A stretch of 25,558 nt of DNA. Origin: Lachnospiraceae bacterium UBA2860 (GTDB lineage: Bacteria; Bacillota; Clostridia; Lachnospirales; Lachnospiraceae). The DNA is taken from the NCBI GenBank assembly GCA_002350625.1, contig DEFE01000041.1, positions 1 to 25,558 on the forward strand, given 5' to 3'. This document shows positions 1 to 7,955 of the stretch, one piece after another. The position numbers and the translations under genes were made by a program. Numbering within the stretch: position 1 is the stretch's first letter; every line of letters starts with the position of its first letter. Below the pieces are notes generated by a model that ran no database searches, was not told the origin of the DNA, and was given only the letters and a program-made list of their open reading frames with translations.

Positions 1-46
1 AGCAAAGAGAGAACATGGAGCTGTCGCTGCGCAGAATGCGTTTCCG

Positions 47-87
47 AAAAAAAAGCATTATGAGCCCCTACAGCAGCTCATAATGCT
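47..87 (-). terminator. Rho-independent terminator of the sugar-use operon
   Basis: Arms at 54-65 and 76-87 form a perfect 12-bp stem around a 10-nt loop. Read on the minus strand, the stem is followed by eight T residues (47-54 on the plus strand is an A run). It lies 20 bp after the stop of the serine hydrolase gene and closes that operon. Confidence 0.93.
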
Positions 88-107
88 CCAATCATTAGTC
101 TTATAAA

Positions 108-1292
108 TCACGAATAAGAATCGGTCAGCCACACATTGCGAATCTTCCTCGTCATCGGAATCGTCCCGCACTCCGCCTTCTGCTCCATCAGCACCATAAG
201 CGCGTTGTCCATCGGCATGCAGGCAAAGTAGCAGCCTGTCCAGCTGTCCCAGCCGTACTCCCGCTCTCTTGTGGGACCGGCATACGACCCGGGCTCGCGC
301 ATCTGGCGCATCAGATGCTGGTAAGTGAAGCCCCCGAGTCCGAACCTTCTGCGAAGACCGGCCTGCTGGGCCGGCGTCAGATCGCCGGACGTAAAGTAAT
401 CCACCGTCGCCGGCTTCAGAATTCTCACGCCGTCAAGTTCGCCCCGGTTCAGCAGCATGTGTGCGAACCGCGCATAGTCATCAATCGTTGAGCAAAGCCC
501 TGCGCCGCCGGATTCAAAGGCGGGACGCCCCTTCATGTCATAGCGGATCATGAGATTATCCGACGTAAAATGCCTCATCTCCGTCGTATTCGTTGAATGA
601 TAGCACTCGGCGAGACGATCCTGCTTCTCCTCCGGTACGAAGAACCCCGTGTCCTCCATGTGCAGCGGTGCAAAGATCTCATCCCGCAGGAAATCGCCGA
701 ACCGCTTGCCGCTCACGGTTTCAATCACCGCGCCGAGCACATCGGCAGACAGACTGTACTGCCAGTTGCTGTCCGGTTCGAAGCAAAGCGGAAGCTGTCC
801 GAGTTTAATCGCAAATGGCACCGTGCCGACCTCTTCCGGCGTGCGCATCTTCCTGCTGCAGTCGATGAGGAGGCGGACCGTTGCCTTCTCCGCCTCACTG
901 TCCAGACCACCGTAAGAAAGCCCCGACGTCATGTTGAGAAGATGCAGCACGGTCATCTCGGTCGGAGACGGCACGCGGCTGCCATCCGCCGCAATCAAAG
1001 TGTTGCCTTCAAAACCGGGAAGAATCTCATGCACGGGTGTCCCGAAATCAAGAACGCCCCTCTCCATGAGGATCATCGCCGCTGTCGCGGTAATCGGTTT
1101 TGTCATGGAGAAGATGCGGTGAATATGATCGCGGCGGAGCGGAATGCCATTCTCCTTATCCGCCATCCCGTGCACGTCAAAGTGCACCTCTTCCCCGTTT
1201 TCGATAAAAAGCACGCTCACTCCAGCCGTCACGCCGGCAGCGATCGCCTCCTCTATGATCTCTCCGATCCTCTTCTTCGTCTCTTCTCTCAT
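108..1292 (-). CDS. Serine hydrolase, class C beta-lactamase / family VIII esterase type
   Basis: About 394 residues of the beta-lactamase-related (PF00144) fold. The SxxK motif reads SMTK near residue 62, with Ser as nucleophile and Lys as base. A Tyr motif (WQYSLS, near 180) and a WTG stretch near the C-terminus sit where the YxN and HxG/WxG motifs of the family lie. There is no signal peptide or membrane segment, so the enzyme should be cytoplasmic. That and the operon context argue for an esterase or deacylase rather than a beta-lactamase or penicillin-binding protein. Two adjacent ATGs are possible (1295 and 1292). The AAAGGA ribosome site is only 2 nt from the first and 5 nt from the second, so 1292 is preferred. 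It starts only a few bases after the glycosidase stop, so the two are probably co-translated. The substrate is unknown; de-esterification of imported oligosaccharides is an inference. Confidence 0.88.
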   Translation of the reverse strand: MREETKKRIGEIIEEAIAAGVTAGVSVLFIENGEEVHFDVHGMADKENGIPLRRDHIHRIFSMTKPITATAAMILMERGVLDFGTPVHEILPGFEGNTLIAADGSRVPSPTEMTVLHLLNMTSGLSYGGLDSEAEKATVRLLIDCSRKMRTPEEVGTVPFAIKLGQLPLCFEPDSNWQYSLSADVLGAVIETVSGKRFGDFLRDEIFAPLHMEDTGFFVPEEKQDRLAECYHSTNTTEMRHFTSDNLMIRYDMKGRPAFESGGAGLCSTIDDYARFAHMLLNRGELDGVRILKPATVDYFTSGDLTPAQQAGLRRRFGLGGFTYQHLMRQMREPGSYAGPTREREYGWDSWTGCYFACMPMDNALMVLMEQKAECGTIPMTRKIRNVWLTDSYS

Positions 1293-1301
1293 CATCTTCC
1301 T

Positions 1302-3410
1302 TTACCCGATCTGCACCGCTATCTCCGTGCAGCTTGCGCCTGTAAGCTCGCAGCTGCGCGCGTCCGGCTGCTGCGTGCCGACGTAAAGCGTAAACGCATC
1401 GCCTCCGCTCACCCGCTTTCCGTCATTGTCAATCACCGTAAACACATACGGATCAAGCGCAATCTCCGCGGAGGCGGTTCCGCCGGCCGGGACGTGAACG
1501 CGCGTGAAGCCGCAGAGACGCGGATTGCGCGGCGCATCGTGAGAAGCGCTGCCCACATAGACCTCCACGACGTCATCCGTGTCCATCCTGCCGGCATTTT
1601 CGACGAGAACCGATACACTGCAGAGGGGCCATTTTTCTCCGTCCTTCAAAGAAGCCTTCGCCTCTTTTACGCGGACGGATCCGTAGGTCAGCCCGTACCC
1701 GAAGGGATAAAGCGGCGCCTCCTTGAGATAGCGATACGTTCTTCCCGCCATGGCGTAATCCTCAAACGAGGGCATCGGATCAGAATCGCGGTAGAAAGTG
1801 ACAGGAAGCTTCCCGGACGGGGAAATGTCGCCGAATACGATGCCGGCAAGCACATTGCCGCCGCGGGCTCCCGGGTACCAGAGCTGCAGCACCGCATCGA
1901 AATGCTCCTCTGCAAAGCTCAGATCAATGGCACTTCCCGCCATCAGGCACAGAATCACCGGTTTCCCTGTCTCAGCGACGGCGCGCATAAGCTCCATCTG
2001 CGGCTTTGGCAGGAACAGATCCGTCTTGTCACCGGAGGCGTAGCTGTTGCCCGTATCTCCTTCTTCACCTTCCAGCGTCTCATTGAGACCGACGACAAGA
2101 ATCACCGCGTCGCTCTCCTCCGCCACAATCATGGCTTCGGAAATGCGGTCATTTTCGAAGGCGAGCGCCTCCACGCGGTCGCTCTGGATATGTGATCCCT
2201 CCGAATAGAGGATGCGCATATCCTCGCCCGCGCGGTGCAGCAGTCCGTCAAGCGGCGTGATATATTCCGTGGCCGTTCCGTGGTAATTGCCCACGAGCGC
2301 CACGCGGCTGTTGGCATTCGGTCCGATGACGCCGAGCGTGCGGACCTTCTTCGGATCGAGTGGAAGAATCCCGTTATTCTTAAGAAGAACGGCGCCCTCA
2401 CCGGCTGCCTTCTCCGAGAGCTTCAGATGCTCCGGGCACTCCACGACCGTATACGGGATCTCATCATATTCCGTCTCATCAAAGAGTCCCAGGAGATAGC
2501 GCGTCGTGAAGAGGCGCACGCAGGCCTCCGTGATGCGCTCCTCACTCACCAGCCCCTGCTCGAAAGCGTCATAGAGATGAAGGAAAGTGGATCCGCAGTT
2601 GAGGTCGCATCCCTTGTTCATCGCAAGGGCGGCGGATTCCTCCGGCGTATCTGTCACATGATGATTCTCGTGGAAATCGCGGATCGCCCAGCAGTCGGAG
2701 ACAAAGTGTCCCTCGAACCCCCACTCGCCGCGGAGGATGTCCTCCATGAGCGGTCCGTTCGCGCAGGCCGGCTCTCCGTTAACGCGGTTGTAGGCGCCCA
2801 TCACGGCTTCCACGCCGGCTTCCGTCACGAGCTTCTCAAATGCCGGCAGATAGGTCTCTCTGAGATCCTTCTGCGACGCTCTGGCATCAAAGGAGTGACG
2901 AAGCGCCTCCGGGCCGGAATGCACTGCAAAATGCTTGGCGCAGGCGGCCGCTTTCATGTATTCTCCGTCTCCCTGAAGGCCGCGCACAAAGGATGCGCCG
3001 AGCGTGCCGCTCAAGTACGGATCCTCGCCGTAAGTCTCCTGGCCTCTGCCCCAATGGGGATCGCGGAATATATTGATATTCGGGGACCAGAAGGTAAGTC
3101 CCTTATAGATGTCGCGGTCGCCGTGCTCCGCATAGGCGTTATATTTTGCCCTGCCTTCCGTCGCAATTACGTCTGCGATCTGTCCGACAAGGGATTCGTC
3201 AAAAGTAGCCGCGATACCGATCGCCTGCGGAAAGCTCGTCGCGCAGCCTGCGCGCGCCACGCCGTGCAGCGCCTCCCCCCACCAGTTGTAAGCGGGTATG
3301 CCCAGACGGTCAATCGCCGGTGAATTGTAGCGAAGCTGAGACACGCGCTCTGCGATGCTCATCTTTGCCACGAGTTCTTCTGCCCTTGCTCTTGCCTTTT
3401 CCCGGTTCAT
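1302..3410 (-). CDS. Glycoside hydrolase family 3, beta-glucosidase/beta-xylosidase type
   Basis: A 702-residue GH3 enzyme with the usual order: N-terminal TIM barrel (about 20-300), alpha/beta sandwich (about 335-540) and C-terminal fibronectin-III-like domain (about 605-685). The catalytic nucleophile is Asp239 in VSDCWAI; the SDC form is common in beta-xylosidase-like GH3 members. The KH substrate-binding pair is at 159-160. The acid/base is probably a Glu in NETLEGEEGD (444-452). No signal peptide is present, so it should act in the cytoplasm on oligosaccharides brought in by the adjacent CUT1 transporter, releasing sugars from the non-reducing end. The ribosome site AGGAGG lies 4 nt before the ATG, slightly close. 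A 125-bp gap containing a hairpin separates it from the permease upstream. Xylosidase versus glucosidase specificity cannot be settled from sequence alone. Confidence 0.95.
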   Translation of the reverse strand: MNREKARARAEELVAKMSIAERVSQLRYNSPAIDRLGIPAYNWWGEALHGVARAGCATSFPQAIGIAATFDESLVGQIADVIATEGRAKYNAYAEHGDRDIYKGLTFWSPNINIFRDPHWGRGQETYGEDPYLSGTLGASFVRGLQGDGEYMKAAACAKHFAVHSGPEALRHSFDARASQKDLRETYLPAFEKLVTEAGVEAVMGAYNRVNGEPACANGPLMEDILRGEWGFEGHFVSDCWAIRDFHENHHVTDTPEESAALAMNKGCDLNCGSTFLHLYDAFEQGLVSEERITEACVRLFTTRYLLGLFDETEYDEIPYTVVECPEHLKLSEKAAGEGAVLLKNNGILPLDPKKVRTLGVIGPNANSRVALVGNYHGTATEYITPLDGLLHRAGEDMRILYSEGSHIQSDRVEALAFENDRISEAMIVAEESDAVILVVGLNETLEGEEGDTGNSYASGDKTDLFLPKPQMELMRAVAETGKPVILCLMAGSAIDLSFAEEHFDAVLQLWYPGARGGNVLAGIVFGDISPSGKLPVTFYRDSDPMPSFEDYAMAGRTYRYLKEAPLYPFGYGLTYGSVRVKEAKASLKDGEKWPLCSVSVLVENAGRMDTDDVVEVYVGSASHDAPRNPRLCGFTRVHVPAGGTASAEIALDPYVFTVIDNDGKRVSGGDAFTLYVGTQQPDARSCELTGASCTEIAVQIG

Positions 3411-3486
3411 GCATCCTCCTTATCGTCATTTGAGGCCGCACTTACTAAACGCCACCCATACAGCCGGCCTCCTCGTTCAAAGAGCA

Positions 3487-3513
3487 CTGCCCGCCGGACA
3501 TTCTGGCGGGCAG
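3487..3513 (-). terminator. Intercistronic hairpin between permease and GH3 genes
   Basis: A perfect 9-bp GC-rich stem (3487-3495 with 3505-3513) around a 9-nt loop. No clean T run follows on the minus strand, so it is more likely an mRNA-stabilising or attenuating hairpin than a full terminator. It sits in the 125-bp gap of the sugar operon. Confidence 0.55.
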
Positions 3514-3535
3514 CTTTCAAGTCATGGTATCTTAA

Positions 3536-4378
3536 TCATCCCTTAACCGCGCCCTGCGTCAGACCGTCGACGATCTGGTTGCTGAATGCGGAGTAAACGA
3601 TAATCGTCGGAATGATCGCGATCACGATCGCCGCAAACATCTGCGCGTAATTCGTCTGATACGGCCCGACGAACTTGGAAAGTGCGACGGGAAGTGTCTT
3701 CTTCATGTCATCGGATATGAAGACCATCGCCATCAGCAGCTCGTTCCAGTTGTTGACGAAGGTCATAAGGCCCGTGACGAAGAGACCTGTGCGCGAAAGC
3801 GGAAGCGCGATGCTGAAGAACATCTTGTAGATGGAGCATCCGTCGATACAGGCCGACTCAAACAGCTCGTTCGGGATACTCCGGAAGAAGCCAGTCATGA
3901 TGAAGATCGTCACCGGCAATGAGAAGGTCAAATAAGGAATAATAATGCCGATGAGCGAGTTCGACAGCCCGATCTTCGCGAAACGCACGAACAGCGGAAT
4001 GAGCACGCAGTGCACCGGGATCATCATGCCGATGAGGATGTAGGTCATCGTCGCGTTCGCCAGCTTCCAGCGCATCTTGCCGATCGCGAAAGCGGCCATG
4101 GAGCCGACGAGCATCGTGAGAAGCAGCGTCACCACGCAGACGATAAAGGAGTTGCGCATCGCGACGCCGAGCTTACCGGCCGTCCATGCAAAGGTGTAAT
4201 TCTCCCACTGCGGCGCCGTCGGGAAAGCAAACGGCGTCTTGATGAGTTCTTTTCTCGTCTTTAGCGACGAGAGCACGACCCAGATGATCGGTGCAAGGTA
4301 GACCACGACCATAAAGCAGAAGAAGACGTAAATGGCTACGATCCATCCGGATACTTTCTTCTTGTTTTCGTTCACCAT
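3536..4378 (-). CDS. Carbohydrate ABC transporter permease (MalG/CUT1 type)
   Basis: About 280 residues with six predicted membrane segments. The EAA loop (ESACIDGCS, followed about ten residues later by ALPLS) docks the ABC ATPase. The C-terminus ends in DGLTQGAVKG, typical of MalG-like CUT1 permeases. The reading frame is open eight codons further upstream, to 4402, but that would overlap the preceding permease. The GGGGGTG ribosome site lies about 7 nt before the ATG at 4378, which decides the start. It pairs with the permease encoded 13 bp upstream to form the membrane channel for the sugar bound by the operon's solute-binding protein. No ATPase gene is present locally, as is common for CUT1 systems in Firmicutes that share an MsmK-like ATPase. 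Confidence 0.93.
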   Translation of the reverse strand: MVNENKKKVSGWIVAIYVFFCFMVVVYLAPIIWVVLSSLKTRKELIKTPFAFPTAPQWENYTFAWTAGKLGVAMRNSFIVCVVTLLLTMLVGSMAAFAIGKMRWKLANATMTYILIGMMIPVHCVLIPLFVRFAKIGLSNSLIGIIIPYLTFSLPVTIFIMTGFFRSIPNELFESACIDGCSIYKMFFSIALPLSRTGLFVTGLMTFVNNWNELLMAMVFISDDMKKTLPVALSKFVGPYQTNYAQMFAAIVIAIIPTIIVYSAFSNQIVDGLTQGAVKG

Positions 4379-4391
4379 AGTCTTCACCCCC

Positions 4392-5282
4392 TCACATCTC
4401 ATACGTGTCGACTTTGAACAGCTTGTTGATCACAGCTGTCGCAACCAGACACAGAATGATCAGAATGACGCCGATCGCACTGGCGTACCCGTACTTCGTG
4501 AATTTAAACGCCTGTCTGTAGAGATGCGTCGCAAGGACGTCCAGCTCATGGTTCAGGGCATTCTCGTCAGTCATGTTGAAGATCAGGTCGAAGAACTTCA
4601 GCGAGCCGATCGCATTTAAGCTCATCGCGGTCCCGACCATGGGCTTAATCAGCGGGAGCGTGATGTAGCGGAAAGACTGAACCTTCGAGCAGCCGTCAAT
4701 GTAGGAGGCTTCATACAGCGACTTGTCAATGCCGGAGATCTGCGCCATATAGAGCATCATCGACTGGCCGACATACTGCCACAGGGCGACAAATGCGATG
4801 ACCCACATGGGCAGGATGATAAAACCGTTGATATCTGACATCCAGAGCGGTCCCTTGATGCCGACCTGCTTCAGGAGATTGTTGATACCGAGCTTCTCGC
4901 TGAAGATGAACATCCACAAAAGACCGAGCGCTGCTGATGACAGTACGCAGGGAAGGTAGATGACATTTTTGAAGAAGTTTCTTCCCTTCTTGATATTCGT
5001 CAGAAGGCCGGCAAGCAGAAGGCCCATGATGAGCTGCGATACGCAGGAGAACACGAGAAAGAACAGGGAATTCTTAAGTGCGGTCCTCATCGTCTGGTCC
5101 TGCAGGAGATCCGTGTAGTTTTTTAACCCTATAAAGGTATAGGCGCGGGTCGCTGTCGAATAATCGCAGAAAGAATAGTAAATCGACATACAGATCGGTA
5201 TGAACAGCACGACCGTAAAGAGAATAACGGCCGGTCCCGCGAACAGGACAATAGCGGTTTTGTTTTTGAATATCTTATTCAT
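4392..5282 (-). CDS. Carbohydrate ABC transporter permease (MalF/CUT1 type)
   Basis: About 296 residues beginning MNKIFKNK. A first hydrophobic segment is followed by the characteristic periplasm-side motif FIPICMSIYYSF. Six membrane segments are expected. The EAA loop is EASYIDGCS followed by ITLPLIKP. The open frame runs 44 codons upstream, but that part would cross the terminator-like element at 5368-5402 and is not protein-like. An AGAGAGG ribosome site 5 nt before the ATG at 5282 fixes the start. It heterodimerises with the next gene's product. It is separated from the solute-binding protein gene by an attenuator hairpin, which likely sets permease levels below binding-protein levels. 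Confidence 0.93.
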   Translation of the reverse strand: MNKIFKNKTAIVLFAGPAVILFTVVLFIPICMSIYYSFCDYSTATRAYTFIGLKNYTDLLQDQTMRTALKNSLFFLVFSCVSQLIMGLLLAGLLTNIKKGRNFFKNVIYLPCVLSSAALGLLWMFIFSEKLGINNLLKQVGIKGPLWMSDINGFIILPMWVIAFVALWQYVGQSMMLYMAQISGIDKSLYEASYIDGCSKVQSFRYITLPLIKPMVGTAMSLNAIGSLKFFDLIFNMTDENALNHELDVLATHLYRQAFKFTKYGYASAIGVILIILCLVATAVINKLFKVDTYEM

Positions 5283-5367
5283 AGCAGCCTCTCTCTTCTT
5301 AAGGCATTTTCTCATTTCCCGCAGACCTGATCTCAAACTGTCCGCGGTGTGGTTGGCAGGTTTTAAC

Positions 5368-5402
5368 AAAAAGGCGGGACTGCCCGTTTTGACAATCCCG
5401 CC
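5368..5402 (-). terminator. Terminator-like attenuator after the solute-binding protein gene
   Basis: Positions 5373-5402 form a stem of seven perfect pairs extended by five more that include two G-U pairs, with a 6-nt loop. The minus-strand transcript then reads TTTTT. It lies between the binding-protein stop and the permease start. It therefore probably ends most transcripts after the first gene and lets a fraction continue. Confidence 0.85.
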
Positions 5403-5449
5403 TCGTAGGATCACACATTATCTGGATTAACTTTCCAGGTCAGGTGAAC

Positions 5450-6739
5450 TTATCTGTTCGCTGCGTAGAAGTCCTCGACAGCCTGGAATGCTTCTTCCGG
5501 AGTCTCTTTGCCAAGGTACATAGCGACCATGTGATCATCGAATGTGGAGCCGGCTTCTGTTGTAAGCAGGGACTCATTGTAGAAACCGAATGTAGAGGAA
5601 GCGTTGCTGAACACGTTCATCACGTCTGCCAGCTGCTTCGGAGCCGCATCAGCGTCATACTCGACCGTGGTGACCGGGATCTTGCCGCCGACTTCCGCCG
5701 TGTACTTCTGAGCCGTATCATCGACGAAATACTTCAGCAGAGCCACGCAGGCTTCCGGATACTGTGTCGTAGAGCTGATCGCAAGGGAGTCAGACTTCGC
5801 GATAACGCCCGTGCGGGATGGGTCGTCAGATACCGGGAAGGAGAAAACGCCGCACTTGTCTTCGATTTCTTCATTCGCGCCGTTCATCTGGCCGATGACC
5901 CAGGAGCCCTGAAGAAGGATTGCAGCTTCTTCATCATAGAAGTTCGCTGTCGCGATATCGTTGGAATCGCTCGCAGCTGTCTCCTGGAAGTACTGGCTGA
6001 GCTCAACGAGCTTCTCGCCGGCTGCCAGAGTCTTGTCATTGACCCAGCTCTCATCGCCTGCAGCAAGAGCGTCGAGGTCAACACCTTCTCTGTCGCAGAG
6101 GTAACCAGCCAGCATGGAGAGGCACCAAGCAGTACCGGCACTGATCGTGATCGGCGTGAAGCCGGCATCCTGCAGCTTCTGGCAGGTCGCAAGCAGTTCG
6201 TCATAAGTCGTCGGAATCTCAGCGCCGGCTTCCTCGAACATCTCCTTGTTGTAGAAGACGCATGCAGCCGCAACATTAAGCGGGATCGCGTAGATCTTGC
6301 CGTCATAGGTCTGCTGCGCAAATGCAGCCTCGCCGCCGACGAACTGATCGATCCAGCCGTCAGCCTTCAGATAATCCGTAAGGTCTGCGGCAACGCCGGG
6401 AAGCACATAGTCGTCGAGGTTCGGGCCCGGGCTGACGATGAAGACGTCCGGTGTCTGGCCTGCGTCGACCTTCGCGTTGAGGTTCGGATAATACTCTTCA
6501 AGGTTCGTTGTGACCGGTGTGACGTGATATTTGCCTTCATAATCAGCGTTGAAGCGCTCGATGACGTTCTTGTAGCCGAGAGAAATCAGGTCCTCTGTTG
6601 CATCCAGGTCATCCCAGAACATCCAAGTGATTTCCTGAACTTCGCCGGCATCATCTGCCATCGCGGGAACTGCAGCAAACATCGTGGATGCGATCATGGA
6701 AGTAGCCAGAATCGCGGATAACAGTTTCTTTCCTTTCAT
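5450..6739 (-). CDS. Sugar ABC transporter solute-binding protein, family 1
   Basis: About 429 residues of the extracellular solute-binding protein family 1 fold. The N-terminus MKGKKLLSAILATSM is a Sec signal with probable cleavage after AMA (about residue 28). The lipobox cysteine usual in Firmicute binding proteins is absent. The mature part shows family features such as TWMFWDDLDAT, TPDVFIVSPG, PLNVAAACVFYNKEMFEEAG and a late WVIGQMNGA segment. Two ATGs lie near the start. The AGGAGG site is only 1 nt from the one at 6745 but 7 nt from the one at 6739, so 6739 is chosen. It is the first gene of the sugar operon, divergent from an AraC regulator, and probably delivers an oligosaccharide to the two permeases. 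Exact ligand unknown. Confidence 0.93.
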   Translation of the reverse strand: MKGKKLLSAILATSMIASTMFAAVPAMADDAGEVQEITWMFWDDLDATEDLISLGYKNVIERFNADYEGKYHVTPVTTNLEEYYPNLNAKVDAGQTPDVFIVSPGPNLDDYVLPGVAADLTDYLKADGWIDQFVGGEAAFAQQTYDGKIYAIPLNVAAACVFYNKEMFEEAGAEIPTTYDELLATCQKLQDAGFTPITISAGTAWCLSMLAGYLCDREGVDLDALAAGDESWVNDKTLAAGEKLVELSQYFQETAASDSNDIATANFYDEEAAILLQGSWVIGQMNGANEEIEDKCGVFSFPVSDDPSRTGVIAKSDSLAISSTTQYPEACVALLKYFVDDTAQKYTAEVGGKIPVTTVEYDADAAPKQLADVMNVFSNASSTFGFYNESLLTTEAGSTFDDHMVAMYLGKETPEEAFQAVEDFYAANR

Positions 6740-6762
6740 TACCATTCCTCCTTGTGAATCGT

Positions 6763-6777
6763 GTGAAAAGGTTTCAC
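6763..6777. promoter_or_regulatory. Candidate operator dyad in the solute-binding protein leader
   Basis: GTGAAA and TTTCAC arms flank AGG, a perfect 6-bp dyad with an odd centre. It lies between the candidate minus-strand promoter (6799-6827) and the ribosome site at about 6747-6752, a position where a bound repressor would block transcription. The odd spacing does not fit the 14-bp cre consensus of CcpA. Confidence 0.35.
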
Positions 6778-6798
6778 GTCTTTGGTGATTTCAACTAT

Positions 6799-6827
6799 AT
6801 CAAAGATTGCTGTATGATTCTTTACAA
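6799..6827 (-). promoter_or_regulatory. Candidate sigma-A promoter for the sugar operon
   Basis: Minus-strand TTGTAA (-35, 6822-6827) and TTTGAT (-10, 6799-6804) are 17 bp apart, about 60 bp before the start codon. Matches are 4 of 6 or better, so weak. An overlapping TATAGT at 6795-6800 is an alternative -10. Confidence 0.35.
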
Positions 6828-6962
6828 TTATTGCTTTTTTATTGTTAATAGTTGCGCGAACTTTCTCGCTTATATTTTACATTTATTTAATATTTACAAG
6901 TTTTTATCACTCATTTTGTGCAGATAAATCAGAAATCGGTTTCAGTTCCAAGATTTTTCTAT

Positions 6963-7025
6963 CTATTTGTTGCCTTTTTCTTTTGTTTTTGCTACATTTC
7001 GAGTAAGTCATTTCGCAACAAATAG
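6963..7025. promoter_or_regulatory. 11-bp inverted repeat pair, candidate regulator-binding sites
   Basis: CTATTTGTTGC at 6963-6973 is repeated as its exact reverse complement at 7015-7025. The centres are 52 bp apart, about five helical turns. The left arm overlaps the candidate -35 of the AraC gene and the right arm lies just after its -10. A partial third match (8 of 11) is at 6845-6855 towards the sugar operon. Binding by the neighbouring AraC protein is inferred. Confidence 0.45.
6970..6998 (+). promoter_or_regulatory. Candidate promoter of the AraC-type regulator gene
   Basis: TTGCCT (6970-6975) and TACATT (6993-6998) are separated by 17 bp, each matching consensus at 4 of 6. The site lies about 95 bp before the ATG and is bracketed by the 11-bp inverted repeat. 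Confidence 0.4.
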
Positions 7026-7041
7026 TCTTAACATCCGCATG

Positions 7042-7060
7042 TACACAGGCCGCCTGTGTA
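7042..7060. promoter_or_regulatory. 19-bp palindrome in the AraC gene leader
   Basis: TACACAGGC and GCCTGTGTA are perfect 9-bp arms around a single C. It may be a protein-binding site or fold as an RNA hairpin with a 7-bp stem and 5-nt loop. It lies 14 bp before the AAGGAG ribosome site at 7075-7080. Confidence 0.45.
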
Positions 7061-7091
7061 TCCCAACCCGAGCTTAAGGAGCTAACCTGCT

Positions 7092-7955
7092 ATGATCGAA
7101 AATCTGTCAGGTCTCCACGAGACCGTCAATTATCACCAGAATACGCAGCTCCGCCTCTATAACAACGATGAGCCGGAGAACTACCCGCCGCACTGGCACA
7201 CGCCTTTCGAACTCATCATGCCGACCATAAGCACCTACCGCGTCCTGTGCGGCGAAGATGAATACAATCTGCGCACGGGAGACATCATCATTATCTGCCC
7301 CGGCATCATTCACGAGCTCTTCGCTCCGCCGAAAGGGGAGCGCATCATCTTCCAGCCGGCCGTGACGGGCCTCGGTTTCCGGGACATCGATCTCATCAGT
7401 TCGATCTTAAGTCCCGCGGTTCTCATCACGCCCGAAGAATACCCGGGCCTCTACAAGCAGATTTATTCGCAGATGCTCGCGATCCGGGATGAGTACTTTT
7501 CCGAAAAGCCCTATATGGAATCCTCCATCTACTCCCGCTTCCTCGACATTCTCGTGAGCGTCGGCAGGGATTATACGGAGCACGCGCAGCGGGCGATCGA
7601 CGCCACGGCCAACAAGCAGAAGGAATACGTCGACAAAATCACCACGGTCTGCAACTATGTGAGCGAGCATTTCGCCGAGGATCTGACGCTTGAAGACGTC
7701 GCCTCTCTCGCCGGCTTCAGCAAGTATCATTTCACGAGGCTTTTCCGTCAGGTCACCAGCGTCAGCTTCTATAAATTCCTGAGCCAGAAGCGCATCGCGC
7801 ACGCCAAGGAGCTGCTGATCAGCGGCGAATACTCGATCATGGAGGTCGCCTACCTCTCCGGTTTCTCGAGCCACGGCGCATTTGCGCGCATGTTCCGGCA
7901 GGTCACGGGCGTCTCTCCCAACGAATTCCGAAAAATGTACGACGGTGCCAGATAA
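7092..7955 (+). CDS. AraC-family transcriptional regulator with cupin sensor
   Basis: A 287-residue regulator. The N-terminal part has the AraC-type cupin pattern (PPHWHTPFELI near 32-42, then GDIIIICPGIIHE near 63-75), which usually binds a sugar or related ligand. Two helix-turn-helix motifs occupy the last 100 residues: first near 198-219 (LTLEDVASLAGFSKYHFTRL), second near 247-270 (SIMEVAYLSGFSSHGAF), with the family signature F.R.F....G.SP.EFR. Ribosome site AAGGAG lies 10 nt before the ATG. It is divergent from the sugar-uptake operon and is the obvious candidate activator of that operon, probably also autoregulating through the inverted repeats upstream. Its stop codon lies inside the loop of its own terminator. 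Confidence 0.95.
   Translation: MIENLSGLHETVNYHQNTQLRLYNNDEPENYPPHWHTPFELIMPTISTYRVLCGEDEYNLRTGDIIIICPGIIHELFAPPKGERIIFQPAVTGLGFRDIDLISSILSPAVLITPEEYPGLYKQIYSQMLAIRDEYFSEKPYMESSIYSRFLDILVSVGRDYTEHAQRAIDATANKQKEYVDKITTVCNYVSEHFAEDLTLEDVASLAGFSKYHFTRLFRQVTSVSFYKFLSQKRIAHAKELLISGEYSIMEVAYLSGFSSHGAFARMFRQVTGVSPNEFRKMYDGAR

Larger units (their letters stand above)
6740..7091. promoter_or_regulatory. AT-rich divergent regulatory region between sugar operon and AraC gene
   Basis: About 350 bp without a gene, clearly more AT-rich than the flanks. It holds candidate promoters for both directions, a 15-bp dyad in the binding-protein leader, an 11-bp inverted repeat 52 bp apart centre to centre around the AraC promoter, and a 19-bp palindrome before the AraC start. 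These are listed separately. It is the likely control region for the sugar operon. Confidence 0.75.

Noticed and set aside
597..2195. Long plus-strand open frame opposite the serine hydrolase and GH3 genes
   Set aside because: It spans two real genes on the other strand, has an Arg/His-rich composition typical of GC-rich antisense frames, and shows no domain.
5283..5414. 44-codon N-terminal extension of the MalF-like permease
   Set aside because: It would include the attenuator hairpin, is not protein-like, and a good ribosome site marks the ATG at 5282.
6763..6777. CcpA cre site
   Set aside because: The dyad is one base short of the cre spacing and lacks the central CG.
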